A stretch of DNA of 64,000 bases, from contig NZ_JAABRQ010000001.1 of the NCBI RefSeq assembly GCF_011390835.1, positions 344,348-408,347 of the forward strand. The letters are read 5' to 3'. Position numbers and translations under genes: made by a program. Of the stretch, positions 18,402 through 26,085 are shown piece by piece (the first letter of the stretch is position 1; the number at the start of each line of letters is the position of its first letter). Under the pieces are notes generated by a model. That model ran no database searches and had not been told where the DNA came from. It was given only the letters and a program-made list of their open reading frames with translations. The stretch comes from Hydrogenophaga sp. (lineage in GTDB: Bacteria; Pseudomonadota; Gammaproteobacteria; Burkholderiales; Burkholderiaceae_C).

Positions 18402-18836
18402 ATGTCCGTCGAATCAAGCTCCCCCTCCCAAAGTACCCTGCCCGTCGACCGGGAGCTGGTGCTCAAGGTCATTCCCATGCCCGCCGACTGCAACGCCAAC
18501 GGCGACATCTTCGGTGGCTGGGTCATGGCACAGGTCGATCTCGCGGGCTCGGTACTCCCAGCGCGCTACGTGCAGGGGCGCATGGCAACGGTCGCGGTGA
18601 ACCAGTTCGTGTTCAAGCACCCGGTGCGCGTGGGCGACATCCTGAGCTTCTTCGCGCACATCGAGCGCATCGGCAACACGTCGATCACGGTGCAGGTGGA
18701 GGTGTACGCCGAACGCTTCCGCGCCCAAGGTCAGTACGTCAAGGTCACCGAGGCCAGCCTGACCTACGTGGCGATCGACGACTCGGGCAAACCCCGCCCA
18801 GTGCCCAAAGGCAACCCGGTGGCGACCGGTCCATGA
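18402..18836 (+). CDS. acyl-CoA thioesterase, YciA type
   Basis: A 144-residue hot-dog-fold thioesterase. The core motif NANGDIFGGWVMAQVDLAGSV includes the catalytic aspartate, followed by VNQFVFKHPVRVGDILSFFA and SITVQVEVYAER as in YciA. It hydrolyses acyl-CoA esters in the cytoplasm with broad specificity. A GTG two codons upstream is also possible. It is divergent from the Atm1-type exporter. Confidence 0.88.
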   Translation: MSVESSSPSQSTLPVDRELVLKVIPMPADCNANGDIFGGWVMAQVDLAGSVLPARYVQGRMATVAVNQFVFKHPVRVGDILSFFAHIERIGNTSITVQVEVYAERFRAQGQYVKVTEASLTYVAIDDSGKPRPVPKGNPVATGP

Positions 18837-18977
18837 GTGGCCGCTGATCCGGGGTCAACACCGCGGTCGGCGCTCTGCCCCGCGTCAATTGAGGTCCCAA
18901 AGCAACAGAGCGCACCCTCCTGAAAGAAGGCGCGCTGTGGCAGCTTGGCGACGAGGGGGTGTCAGCCCCGCACAGGA
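18837..18977. other. short non-coding spacer
   Basis: The spacer separates the convergent thioesterase and BON genes. It contains GAGCGCACCCTCC, TGAAAG and AAGGCGCGCT, an imperfect hairpin that could act as a weak terminator but lacks a good T-run. No gene is seen. Confidence 0.4.
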
Positions 18978-19241
18978 TCATCGCAGCAAGATGTCGTTCT
19001 TGACCTTCTGAACACCGATGACTTCGCTGGCCAGTTGCGCCGCGCGGCTGCGCTCGGCGCCGGTTTTCACGAAGCCGCTGACCACAGGCTCCTTGAGCAA
19101 GGCGGCCTTCACCTGGGTGGTGATGGCGGATTCGTCCACGTGCTCGCCCTTGCCTTCGCGGGTGGGCGTGGCGCCGCAGACCGCCAGTGCCATTACGGCG
19201 AGGCCGGAGAAAAAGAGTCGGATCAGGAGGGATCGGGTCAG
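18978..19241 (-). CDS. small BON-domain protein, putative exported (probable CTG start)
   Basis: About 87 residues: a hydrophobic N-terminal segment (LIRLFFSGLAVMALAVCG) then one BON domain (DESAITTQVKAALLKEP through VIGVQKVKNDILLR). BON domains bind membranes or phospholipids, as in OsmY. The only start with a well-placed ribosome site is CTG: a perfect AAGGAG lies 5 nt before it. The nearest GTG, five codons upstream, would overlap that site. The residue before the cysteine is Val, so a lipoprotein box is doubtful. No partner is obvious. Confidence 0.7.
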   Translation of the reverse strand: MTRSLLIRLFFSGLAVMALAVCGATPTREGKGEHVDESAITTQVKAALLKEPVVSGFVKTGAERSRAAQLASEVIGVQKVKNDILLR

Positions 19242-19392
19242 GGTGTCTCCTTGCACAAGGGGTGAAGGCCCGGAATGCGCCCGGCGACCGGTCGATGTAC
19301 CGACCCGATCTGGCTCAAACCTTGCAGACACCCACTCACGCTTGGCCCGGACCCGCCGCCGCCGCCAGAGGAGCGCGCAGCGTGCTCGGGAT

Positions 19393-20187
19393 TCAGAAGC
19401 GCCCGTGGCGCCCCTGCCCGGCCGCGAACCGCACAGCGCCTTCGAGAGCATCGGAGATCCGCAACTTACCGCGCTGCCACTCCTGTTGCAGCGCATCGCC
19501 CAACGGCAAATCCCATTGGGCGTGCGCGCTTTCGCGGTCGGCGAGCATGGTGGCCTGTGGAAAGCCGGCGAGCTGCCGGGCCAGTGCCACGGCCGCTTCT
19601 CGGCCCTGGCCGGTGGGTACCACTCGGTTGGCCAGGCCCATCTGCAGCGCCTCGGCCGCCTCGACCTTGCGTCCGGTCAGGATGAGGTCCATCGCGTGGC
19701 CCATGCCGATCAGGCGCGGCAACCGCACCGTGCCGCCGTCGATCAGCGGCACACCAAAGCGCCGGCAGTAGATGCCGAAGTAGGCATCGGCCTCCATCAC
19801 GCGCAGGTCGCACCAGAGGGCCAGCTCCATGCCGCCGGCCACCGCAGCGCCACTCACGGCGGCGATCACCGGTTTGCTCAAACGCAGGCGCGACGGACCC
19901 ATGGGCCCCAGGGCACGGCTATCGTCGGTTTCGAAGTCCAGCCCCCTCAGAGCCTGGTCATTGCCCGATACCGCCAGGCGGGCGCCGTGCTGCAAATCCC
20001 ACCCGGCACAGAAATGCCCGTGGGCGCCGTGGAACACCGCGACCCGCGCCTCTGCATCGTCCTCAAAGGCCAGAAAGGCGGCATACAGCGCCAACGCGGT
20101 TTCTCGATCGACCGCGTTGCGAACGGCCGGCCGCGCCAGCGTCACCACGTGGATGCCATCCAGACGCTCGACGGTGACTGCATTCAT
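19393..20187 (-). CDS. enoyl-CoA hydratase/isomerase family protein (crotonase)
   Basis: A 264-residue crotonase-fold protein. Oxyanion-hole segments are visible in HGHFCAGWDLQHG (about residues 58-70) and VSGAAVAGGMELALWCDLRV (about 97-116). The reaction is likely hydration or isomerisation of an acyl-CoA. The ATG chosen overlaps the previous stop by 4 nt; another ATG lies three codons upstream. It is the third gene of an AtuA-containing operon, which suggests a step in branched acyl-CoA breakdown, though the substrate cannot be named. Confidence 0.88.
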   Translation of the reverse strand: MNAVTVERLDGIHVVTLARPAVRNAVDRETALALYAAFLAFEDDAEARVAVFHGAHGHFCAGWDLQHGARLAVSGNDQALRGLDFETDDSRALGPMGPSRLRLSKPVIAAVSGAAVAGGMELALWCDLRVMEADAYFGIYCRRFGVPLIDGGTVRLPRLIGMGHAMDLILTGRKVEAAEALQMGLANRVVPTGQGREAAVALARQLAGFPQATMLADRESAHAQWDLPLGDALQQEWQRGKLRISDALEGAVRFAAGQGRHGRF

Positions 20188-20561
20188 TCGGGCCACCAGC
20201 CCACGCGCGGGCCGCTCAAGGCGTGGTCCAGCTCAGTCTTCGTCACCTCGATCTCCATCCTCAGCAGCGCTCCGGCCATGGCCTTGCCCAGGTTGTCCAG
20301 CCGCAGGTTGCGCGCGCCACCGCCTTGCAGCGCGCCCTTGAGCACGAGCTTGATCGCGAGGATATTGGGCAAGGCCCAGAGCTCGACCTCACCCGCCAGC
20401 CAGGGAGCGAAGTGCGCCTGCACGCGCGCAGCGGTGACTTCGCGTTGCATGAGCCGGTAACCCTCGGCGTTCCAGGCAAACAGGCCGAAGTCCACCCAGT
20501 CGGCCTTGTCGCCGCTGCGGGCGTGGGCCAGGCGGGCGAGAGGAATGCGAAGGGCGCTCAT
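20184..20561 (-). CDS. AtuA-like C-terminal (ferredoxin-fold) domain protein
   Basis: A 125-residue protein matching the small C-terminal domain that follows DUF1446 in AtuA family proteins: MSALRIPLARLAHARSGDKAD, ALPNILAIKLVLKGALQGGGA and RNLRLDNLGKAMAGALLRMEI. The AtuA product is needed for acyclic terpene use in Pseudomonas but its reaction is unknown. The start overlaps the upstream atuA stop by 4 nt, so the two products are probably made together and may form one complex equivalent to the single-chain protein. Confidence 0.88.
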   Translation of the reverse strand: MSALRIPLARLAHARSGDKADWVDFGLFAWNAEGYRLMQREVTAARVQAHFAPWLAGEVELWALPNILAIKLVLKGALQGGGARNLRLDNLGKAMAGALLRMEIEVTKTELDHALSGPRVGWWPE

Positions 20562-21973
20562 GCTGGTGTCGGCGCCACGCCGTCCATCATGTCCACCTGG
20601 ACACTGCTCTCCACCGCCGAGCACGGAACGAGCGTGGGCCAGATGCCGAGCAGCTCGCTGGTGTTGTGCAAGCCGTTGAAACCGCAGGTGTAGGCAGGGC
20701 CACTGAGCGCGAGCCAGGGAAACAGGCGGCCAAAGCCGTCCGCCGCGGCTTTCACCGGCGTGCGCAAGACCATGCGCGTCCAGACTTCGTTCAGGTCGTT
20801 GAGTGCGGCGACTTCGGGCAAGGGTGCCAGCGCGCCGTGCGCCGAATTCAGACCCGGGTACTCCACGAACAGCTCGTCGTGCGGGATGTGTTTGTCGCGC
20901 AGCATCGTGCGCACCGTGGCCTGTGCGGCCTGCGCCTTGTCCCAGGCGTCGGGCCAGGAAAAACCCCAGGTGACTTCCGCCTTGAAGCCGTCCCGAAACC
21001 CGGCCACCACCTTGAGCTGCTCACCTGGTGGCTGGCCGCGCGCCCCGGTGAGGCGCACGCGATCGTGGCCCTCGTCGTGCAAGGTGATGGAGCCCATGTC
21101 GAGCACCACATCGGGCGAGTGGTAAGCGTACGGGTTGTGCACCTCGTAAAGCAGTTGCTGGCGAACGGTGTCGAAGTTGACCCGCCCACCTGTAGCCGGC
21201 GCCTTGGTGATCAGCGCCGTACCGTCCTGGTAGACCTCGGCAATCGGGTAGCCGATGTGTGCCAGATCGGGAATGCGCTGCCAGTCCCCCTGACTGCCGA
21301 AATTGCCACCACTGCCCTGACCGGAGCACTCCAGCAGATGGCCAACAGTGAGACCTTGCGCCAGGCGGTCGAGGTCAATGGGCGTTCGCGCTCCCGCGAG
21401 CGTCCAGCCCAGGCTGTGCACGATCGGGCCAAGGAACAGGGCGGCATCAGCCACCCGACCGGTGATCACGATGTCGGCCCCGGCATCCAGCGCACGCACG
21501 ATGGGTTCGGCGCCCAGGTAGGCATTGGCGAACACCAGCTGCTCCCGCACACCCGCCACCGGCTCGCCGGTGAACAGGTGGGCAAAGTCAGTAGCGGGCG
21601 CATCGGCTTGCAGCAACTGCGGCAACACGTCGTCGCCGCGCACCACCGCCACCCGGGCGCGCCAACCCTTGGTCATGAAGGCCGCGAGCAAAGCCTGCGC
21701 CGCACCAGCCGGGTTGAGTCCACCCGCGTTACAGACGAAGCGCACGCCCCGCTCGCGCATCAGCGGCCACAGCCGCAGCAGCATGGGCACCAGATCGCGC
21801 GCATACCCCAGGCCGGGATCGCGCTGCCGATCCTTTTGCAGGATGGCCAGCGTGAGTTCGGCCAGGTGATCGCTGGCGATGAACTGCACGCCACCGCGCT
21901 CGATGCTGGCCGCAACCGGCTCCCAGTTGTCACCGTAAAAGCCCAGGCCAGCGCCAATGCGTACCGATTGCAT
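20558..21973 (-). CDS. atuA: AtuA family protein, DUF1446 domain (acyclic terpene utilization)
   Basis: A 471-residue DUF1446/AtuA protein. The start MQSVRIGAGLGFYGDNWEPV is typical; an upstream in-frame extension of 15 residues lacks support. Visible features include FIASDHLAELTLAIL, the loop GGLNPAGAAQALLAAF, VITGRVADAALFLGPIVH and LLECSGQGSGGNFGSQGDW. The reaction of AtuA is unknown. It is the first gene of a leftward three-gene operon and diverges from the liv operon across about 160 nt, linking it by position to the importer and the atu-like operon downstream. Confidence 0.88.
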   Translation of the reverse strand: MQSVRIGAGLGFYGDNWEPVAASIERGGVQFIASDHLAELTLAILQKDRQRDPGLGYARDLVPMLLRLWPLMRERGVRFVCNAGGLNPAGAAQALLAAFMTKGWRARVAVVRGDDVLPQLLQADAPATDFAHLFTGEPVAGVREQLVFANAYLGAEPIVRALDAGADIVITGRVADAALFLGPIVHSLGWTLAGARTPIDLDRLAQGLTVGHLLECSGQGSGGNFGSQGDWQRIPDLAHIGYPIAEVYQDGTALITKAPATGGRVNFDTVRQQLLYEVHNPYAYHSPDVVLDMGSITLHDEGHDRVRLTGARGQPPGEQLKVVAGFRDGFKAEVTWGFSWPDAWDKAQAAQATVRTMLRDKHIPHDELFVEYPGLNSAHGALAPLPEVAALNDLNEVWTRMVLRTPVKAAADGFGRLFPWLALSGPAYTCGFNGLHNTSELLGIWPTLVPCSAVESSVQVDMMDGVAPTPA

Positions 21974-22132
21974 GTCTGGGACTATCGTTGGCACCTGCGC
22001 GACTCGCGATCGGGACAACCCCTAGCGCCAGTCTCATACAAGACAGCTATAAATTCAGGGGGTTACTAGCGCTACACGGTCTACAGCAGGAACGGCAGGC
22101 GCCACAAAGACAAAACGACAGGAGACACCCGC
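21974..22132. promoter_or_regulatory. divergent promoter region between atuA and the liv operon
   Basis: This intergenic region must hold promoters for both directions. A TATAAA hexamer at 22048-22053 is a possible rightward -10 box, but no convincing -35 box is seen at the right distance. The sequence CTAGCGC occurs twice as a direct repeat (22022-22028 and near 22067). No perfect operator is evident. Confidence 0.35.
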
Positions 22133-23008
22133 GTGCAATTGCTGCAACTGCTCATCGACGGCATCTCCCAAGGCTGCATCTACGGACTCATCGCCCTGGG
22201 CTTCGTGCTGATCTACAAGGCCACCGAAACGGTGAGTTTCGCCCAGGGCGATCTGATGATGGTCGGCGCTTTCGGCGGCCTGACCCTGATGACCTTCATG
22301 GGCCTTCCTTACTGGATTGCGGTGCCTGCCACCATCATCGGCATGGCCTTGTTTGGCGTGGGCGTAGAGCGGGTGGTGGTCCGTCCCATCCTGGGCCAGC
22401 CCGCGTTCTCCATCGTCATGCTCACCATCGGTGTGGGCTTTGTGCTGCGCGGCGTGATCACCATGATCCCCGACGTCGGAACCGACACCCACACACTGCC
22501 CGTGCCCTATGCCGGCGGCGTGCTGCGCTTCGGTGGTCTGGTGATCTCGGCCGAGCAGACGGTGGTGATCGCGTCCACCGCACTCCTCTGCGCGGCCCTC
22601 TACGCCATGTTTCGCTACAGCAAGCTAGGCATCGCGATGCAGGCGGCTTCGCAGAACCAGCTCGCCGCGTACTACATGGGCATCCCGGTGCAGCGGATCA
22701 ACGGCCTCGTTTGGGGTCTGGCGGCGGCGGTGGCGGCCATCGCTGGCCTGCTGCTCGCACCCATCACCTTCGTGCACGCCAATATGGGTTTCATCGGTCT
22801 CAAGGCCTTTCCGGCCGCGGTGGTCGGCGGCTTCGGCAGCCTGCCCGGCGCCACCGTCGGCGGCCTGGTGATCGGTATCGTCGAGTCGGTGGCGGGCTTC
22901 TATTTGCCCGAAGGCTTCAAGGACATTGCACCCTATATCGTGGTGCTTCTCATGTTGGTGCTCAAGCCAAACGGCCTGTTTGGCGAAAAACTCCGGAAGA
23001 AAGTATGA
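22133..23008 (+). CDS. livH: branched-chain amino acid-type ABC transporter permease (LivH family)
   Basis: A 291-residue inner-membrane permease of the LivH family with about eight hydrophobic segments. The start is GTG: the N-terminus MQLLQLLIDGISQGCIYGLIA is typical, and the ribosome site is CAGGAGA. Family motifs are VSFAQGDLMMVGAFGG, NQLAAYYMGIPVQRINGLVWG and FPAAVVGGFGSLPGATVGGL. First gene of livH-livM-livG-livF-ligase-SBP. LivH-family systems also import aromatic, dicarboxylic and fatty acids, so the substrate need not be an amino acid. Confidence 0.92.
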   Translation: MQLLQLLIDGISQGCIYGLIALGFVLIYKATETVSFAQGDLMMVGAFGGLTLMTFMGLPYWIAVPATIIGMALFGVGVERVVVRPILGQPAFSIVMLTIGVGFVLRGVITMIPDVGTDTHTLPVPYAGGVLRFGGLVISAEQTVVIASTALLCAALYAMFRYSKLGIAMQAASQNQLAAYYMGIPVQRINGLVWGLAAAVAAIAGLLLAPITFVHANMGFIGLKAFPAAVVGGFGSLPGATVGGLVIGIVESVAGFYLPEGFKDIAPYIVVLLMLVLKPNGLFGEKLRKKV

Positions 23009-23020
23009 CCAGCTCGGCCC

Positions 23021-23102
23021 ACCCCCGCGCCGCGCTTGCAGCGCGTCACCCCCTCAAGGGGGCGCCACTGGCGGCCCGGCAAAGCCGGTTCTGCGGTGGC
23101 CC
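23021..23102 (+). repeat. dispersed GC-rich palindromic repeat, copy A (livH-livM spacer)
   Basis: The 173-nt livH-livM spacer is mostly a repeat with a CCCCCTCAAGGGGG hairpin (23049-23062) followed 8 nt later by GCGGCCCGGCAAAGCCGG. The last 28 nt (23071-23098) match copy C at 26001-26028 with two differences. It interrupts an operon whose other junctions are tight. It may act as an mRNA stabiliser or attenuator or be a passive mobile repeat. Confidence 0.85.
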
Positions 23103-23181
23103 GGGAATCAAACCCGCCCTCCGGACAACATGCCGGCAAAACCAGCTGCGCTGCAGCTTCTGACAAAAAGCATCGAACCAC

Positions 23182-24258
23182 ATGCGGTTTATTTTCAAGA
23201 CTGACTACAACCAGGACATCAAGCTGGCCAAACACGGCGGCCATGTGTTCTGGTACGGGCTGCTGGTGCTGGGCCTGCTGGCCGCGCCCTGGCTGATCCA
23301 GGAATACTGGCTGGCGCAACTCACCTTTGTGCTGATTTACGCCATCGTCGGTCTGGGCCTGATGCTACTCGCCGGCTTCACCGGGCTGTTTTCGCTGGGG
23401 CATGCGGCCTTTCTCGGCGTGGGCGCCTACACCCAGGCCATCATGGTCAATGCCGGCATCCCGTTTCCGATTGCCATCGCTTGTGCGGGTCTGCTGTCGG
23501 CGGCGGTGGGCATGGTGGTCGGCCTGCCGGCCTTACGCGTCAAGGGCATTTACCTCGGCATGGCAACACTGGCGTTCGGCTTCATCGTCGAAGAAGGCAT
23601 GGCGCGATGGGAGTCGGTGACCGGCGGCAACGCCGGCCTGATGGTGAACTACCCCGCCATGTTCGGCTGGACACTGGACACCACCAACGAGTTCTATTTT
23701 CTGTGTCTGGTGATCGCCATCGGCGCCACACTGGGCATCGCCAATCTGATGCGCTCCAGCACCGGGCGCGCGTTTGTGGCGATCCGCGACTCGGAGATTT
23801 CGGCGCAGAGCATGGGCATTCACCTGGCTTGGTACAAGACCCTGAGCTTCGCCATCTCCGCGGCGCTGGCCGGTATCGGCGGCGCCTTGTACGCGCACAA
23901 GATCCAGTTCCTCTCGCCCGAACAGTTCAGCATCATCCAGTCCATCGACCTGCTGCTGATGGTGGTGATCGGCGGGCTGGGCTCCATCCACGGCGCGTTC
24001 CTGGGCGCCATCTTCCTGATCGTGATGCCGCAGCTGATCGCCATTGGGAAAGACTTCTTGCCGACGGCCATCGGTCAGGCCGCTGGTCTGCAAGGCACGG
24101 TGTACGGCCTCATGCTGATCGCCTTCGTGCTGTTTGAGCCAATGGGCTTGTATGGCCGCTGGCTCAAGATCCGCACCTATTTCCAGCTGTTTCCGTTCTA
24201 CCGCAAGGGTATGTTCAAGCGGCAAAAGAGCTTCCAGAAGTCGGACCGACTGAAATGA
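23182..24258 (+). CDS. livM: branched-chain amino acid-type ABC transporter permease (LivM family)
   Basis: A 358-residue LivM-family permease. It begins [20 protein letters not shown], then hydrophobic segments including [20 protein letters not shown] and the motif [19 protein letters not shown]-type loop residues appear near [20 protein letters not shown], and the C-terminal half has [15 protein letters not shown]. It partners LivH in the membrane channel. Its last codon overlaps the livG start by 4 nt. Confidence 0.92.
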   Translation: MRFIFKTDYNQDIKLAKHGGHVFWYGLLVLGLLAAPWLIQEYWLAQLTFVLIYAIVGLGLMLLAGFTGLFSLGHAAFLGVGAYTQAIMVNAGIPFPIAIACAGLLSAAVGMVVGLPALRVKGIYLGMATLAFGFIVEEGMARWESVTGGNAGLMVNYPAMFGWTLDTTNEFYFLCLVIAIGATLGIANLMRSSTGRAFVAIRDSEISAQSMGIHLAWYKTLSFAISAALAGIGGALYAHKIQFLSPEQFSIIQSIDLLLMVVIGGLGSIHGAFLGAIFLIVMPQLIAIGKDFLPTAIGQAAGLQGTVYGLMLIAFVLFEPMGLYGRWLKIRTYFQLFPFYRKGMFKRQKSFQKSDRLK

Positions 24259-25082
24259 CCCAGGACATTCTTCTTTCAGCAAAAAACATCAGCGTGCGCT
24301 TCGGCGGCGTGCTGGCGGTGAACAACGTGAGCTTCGATGTGAAGCGCGGCGAGGTGTTCACGCTGATCGGCCCCAACGGCGCCGGCAAGACCACGGTGTT
24401 CAACCTGATCAGTCGCATCTACACGCCAACCACGGGCAGCATCGACTTTGCTGGGCCGCAGGGCATGCTGCGACTCACCGAGCAACCGCCCCACCTGATC
24501 GCGGGACTGGGCATTGCGCGCACCTTCCAGAACATCGAGCTCTTTGAACACGCCACCGTGCTGCAAAACCTGCTGATCGGGCGCCACACCCACCGCCGCA
24601 CCGGCCTGTGGAGTGAGATCTTCTTCAGCGCAAAGACCCGCGCCGCGGAGATCGAGGCGCGGGAAAAGGTGGAGCATGTGATCGAGCTGCTCGACCTGCA
24701 GCACCACCGCGAATCGATGGTAGCCGGCCTGCCCTACGGCGTGCGCAAGGTGGTGGAGCTGGCGCGCGCGCTGTGCACCGAGCCCCAGCTGCTGCTGCTG
24801 GACGAGCCGTCTTCTGGTTTGAACGTGGAGGAAACCGACGACATGGCGTTCTGGATCACCGACATCAAGAACGAACTTGGCATCACGGTGCTCATGGTTG
24901 AGCACGACATGAGCCTGGTGTCCAAGGTTTCCGACCGGGTGCTGGCCATGAGCATGGGCGAGGAGCTGGCCACCGGGTCACCGTCAGAAGTGCAGTCACA
25001 TCCGGGCGTGATCGAAGCCTATCTCGGCTCGGTGGACGATGTGTCCAATCTGCGCCGCGAAAACCACAAGGTGGTGGCATGA
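24255..25082 (+). CDS. livG: ABC transporter ATP-binding protein (LivG family)
   Basis: A 275-residue ATPase subunit. Walker A is GPNGAGKTT near residue 40, Walker B is [12 protein letters not shown], and the H-loop lies in [11 protein letters not shown]. The signature loop reads [15 protein letters not shown] instead of LSGGQ, normal for LivG proteins. The extended LivG insert with [23 protein letters not shown] is present. It forms a heterodimer with LivF to power the LivHM channel. The start overlaps livM by 4 nt. Confidence 0.93.
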   Translation: MTQDILLSAKNISVRFGGVLAVNNVSFDVKRGEVFTLIGPNGAGKTTVFNLISRIYTPTTGSIDFAGPQGMLRLTEQPPHLIAGLGIARTFQNIELFEHATVLQNLLIGRHTHRRTGLWSEIFFSAKTRAAEIEAREKVEHVIELLDLQHHRESMVAGLPYGVRKVVELARALCTEPQLLLLDEPSSGLNVEETDDMAFWITDIKNELGITVLMVEHDMSLVSKVSDRVLAMSMGEELATGSPSEVQSHPGVIEAYLGSVDDVSNLRRENHKVVA

Positions 25083-25090
25083 GAAACGCA

Positions 25091-25158
25091 GGGCCGTCCC
25101 AAGTTTTGAACGCCCCCTTGGGGGACTGCGCATTAGGCGCGGCCAACAGCGTGGGGGC
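25091..25158 (-). repeat. dispersed GC-rich palindromic repeat, copy B (livG-livF spacer)
   Basis: In reverse orientation, the spacer reads GCCCCCACGCTG, then CCCCCAAGGGGGCG, then CTTGGGACGGCCC, the same order as the copy inside the biotin carboxylase gene. It fills nearly all of the 79-nt livG-livF spacer. It is more diverged than copies A and C. Confidence 0.75.
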
Positions 25159-25161
25159 ATC

Positions 25162-25950
25162 ATGAGCGTGGCCACCACCGACGAGCCGGTGCTCAAGCTG
25201 CTCAACGTCGAGAGCGCCTACGGTCCCATCAAGGCCATACGAGGCGTGAGCCTGCAGGTGCGCCGCGGCGAGATCGCCACGGTGCTGGGCTCCAACGGCG
25301 CGGGCAAGACCACCATCCTCAAGACCATCAGTGGCATCATCGATCCGCGCAAAGGGTCGATCGATTTCAAGGGTGAGAACATCACCGCCAAGGATCCCGC
25401 CTTCATCGTGCAGCAAGGCCTGTCGCACGTGCCCGAAGGGCGCGAGGTGTTTCCGCTTCTCTCGGTGCGAGACAACCTCCTGATGGGCGCCTACACGCGC
25501 AAGGACCGCGATGGCGTGGGGCGTGACATGGAAGCGGTTTATGACTACTTCCCGATCCTGCGCGAGCGAGCCGCGCAGGACGCCGGTCTGCTCTCCGGGG
25601 GCCAGCAGCAGATGTTGTCGATCAGCCGTGCGCTGATGGCCAAACCCGACCTGATCCTGCTGGATGAGCCCAGCCTGGGTTTGTCGCCCAAGCTGACCAA
25701 GGAAATTTTCGAGATCGTGGTGCGCATCAACCGCGAACGCGGCACCACCATCCTGCTGGTCGAGCAGAACGCCAACATGGCGCTGAACGCTTCTGACTAT
25801 GGCTATGTGCTGGAGAACGGCCGCATCGTCATGGAAGACACCTGCGCCCACCTGCGCGAGAAGGACGACATCAAGGAGTTCTACCTCGGCATGAAGGAAG
25901 AAGGCGTGCGCGCCGACCGGCGCTGGAAAAAGAAGAAGAACTGGAGGTAG
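25162..25950 (+). CDS. livF: ABC transporter ATP-binding protein (LivF family)
   Basis: A 262-residue ATPase subunit. It starts MSVATTDEPVLKLLNVESAY; an upstream in-frame ATG would read through repeat copy B and is rejected. Walker A is GSNGAGKTT, the signature is LSGGQQQMLSISRAL and Walker B is LILLDEPSLGLS. The C-terminus is basic and lysine-rich (RRWKKKKNWR), slightly longer than usual for LivF. It works with LivG on the LivHM permease. Confidence 0.93.
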   Translation: MSVATTDEPVLKLLNVESAYGPIKAIRGVSLQVRRGEIATVLGSNGAGKTTILKTISGIIDPRKGSIDFKGENITAKDPAFIVQQGLSHVPEGREVFPLLSVRDNLLMGAYTRKDRDGVGRDMEAVYDYFPILRERAAQDAGLLSGGQQQMLSISRALMAKPDLILLDEPSLGLSPKLTKEIFEIVVRINRERGTTILLVEQNANMALNASDYGYVLENGRIVMEDTCAHLREKDDIKEFYLGMKEEGVRADRRWKKKKNWR

Positions 25951-25957
25951 ATGTGAC

Positions 25958-26029
25958 TCCCCCCCCAGCACTTCGCGCTACCCCCCAGGGGGCGGCACTT
26001 GCGGCCCGGCAAAGCCGGCTCCGCGGTGC
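25958..26029 (+). repeat. dispersed GC-rich palindromic repeat, copy C (livF-ligase spacer)
   Basis: A run of C, then CGCGCTA, then CCCCCCAGGGGG (25981-25992), then 8 nt, then GCGGCCCGGCAAAGCCGG. Same orientation as copy A and the best-matched pair in the window. It occupies the livF-ligase spacer. Confidence 0.85.
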
Positions 26030-26085
26030 CTTGGACCGCGTCTCTTCAAGAGAAACACATTTGGCTTCGGCGTTGGACATCTAGC

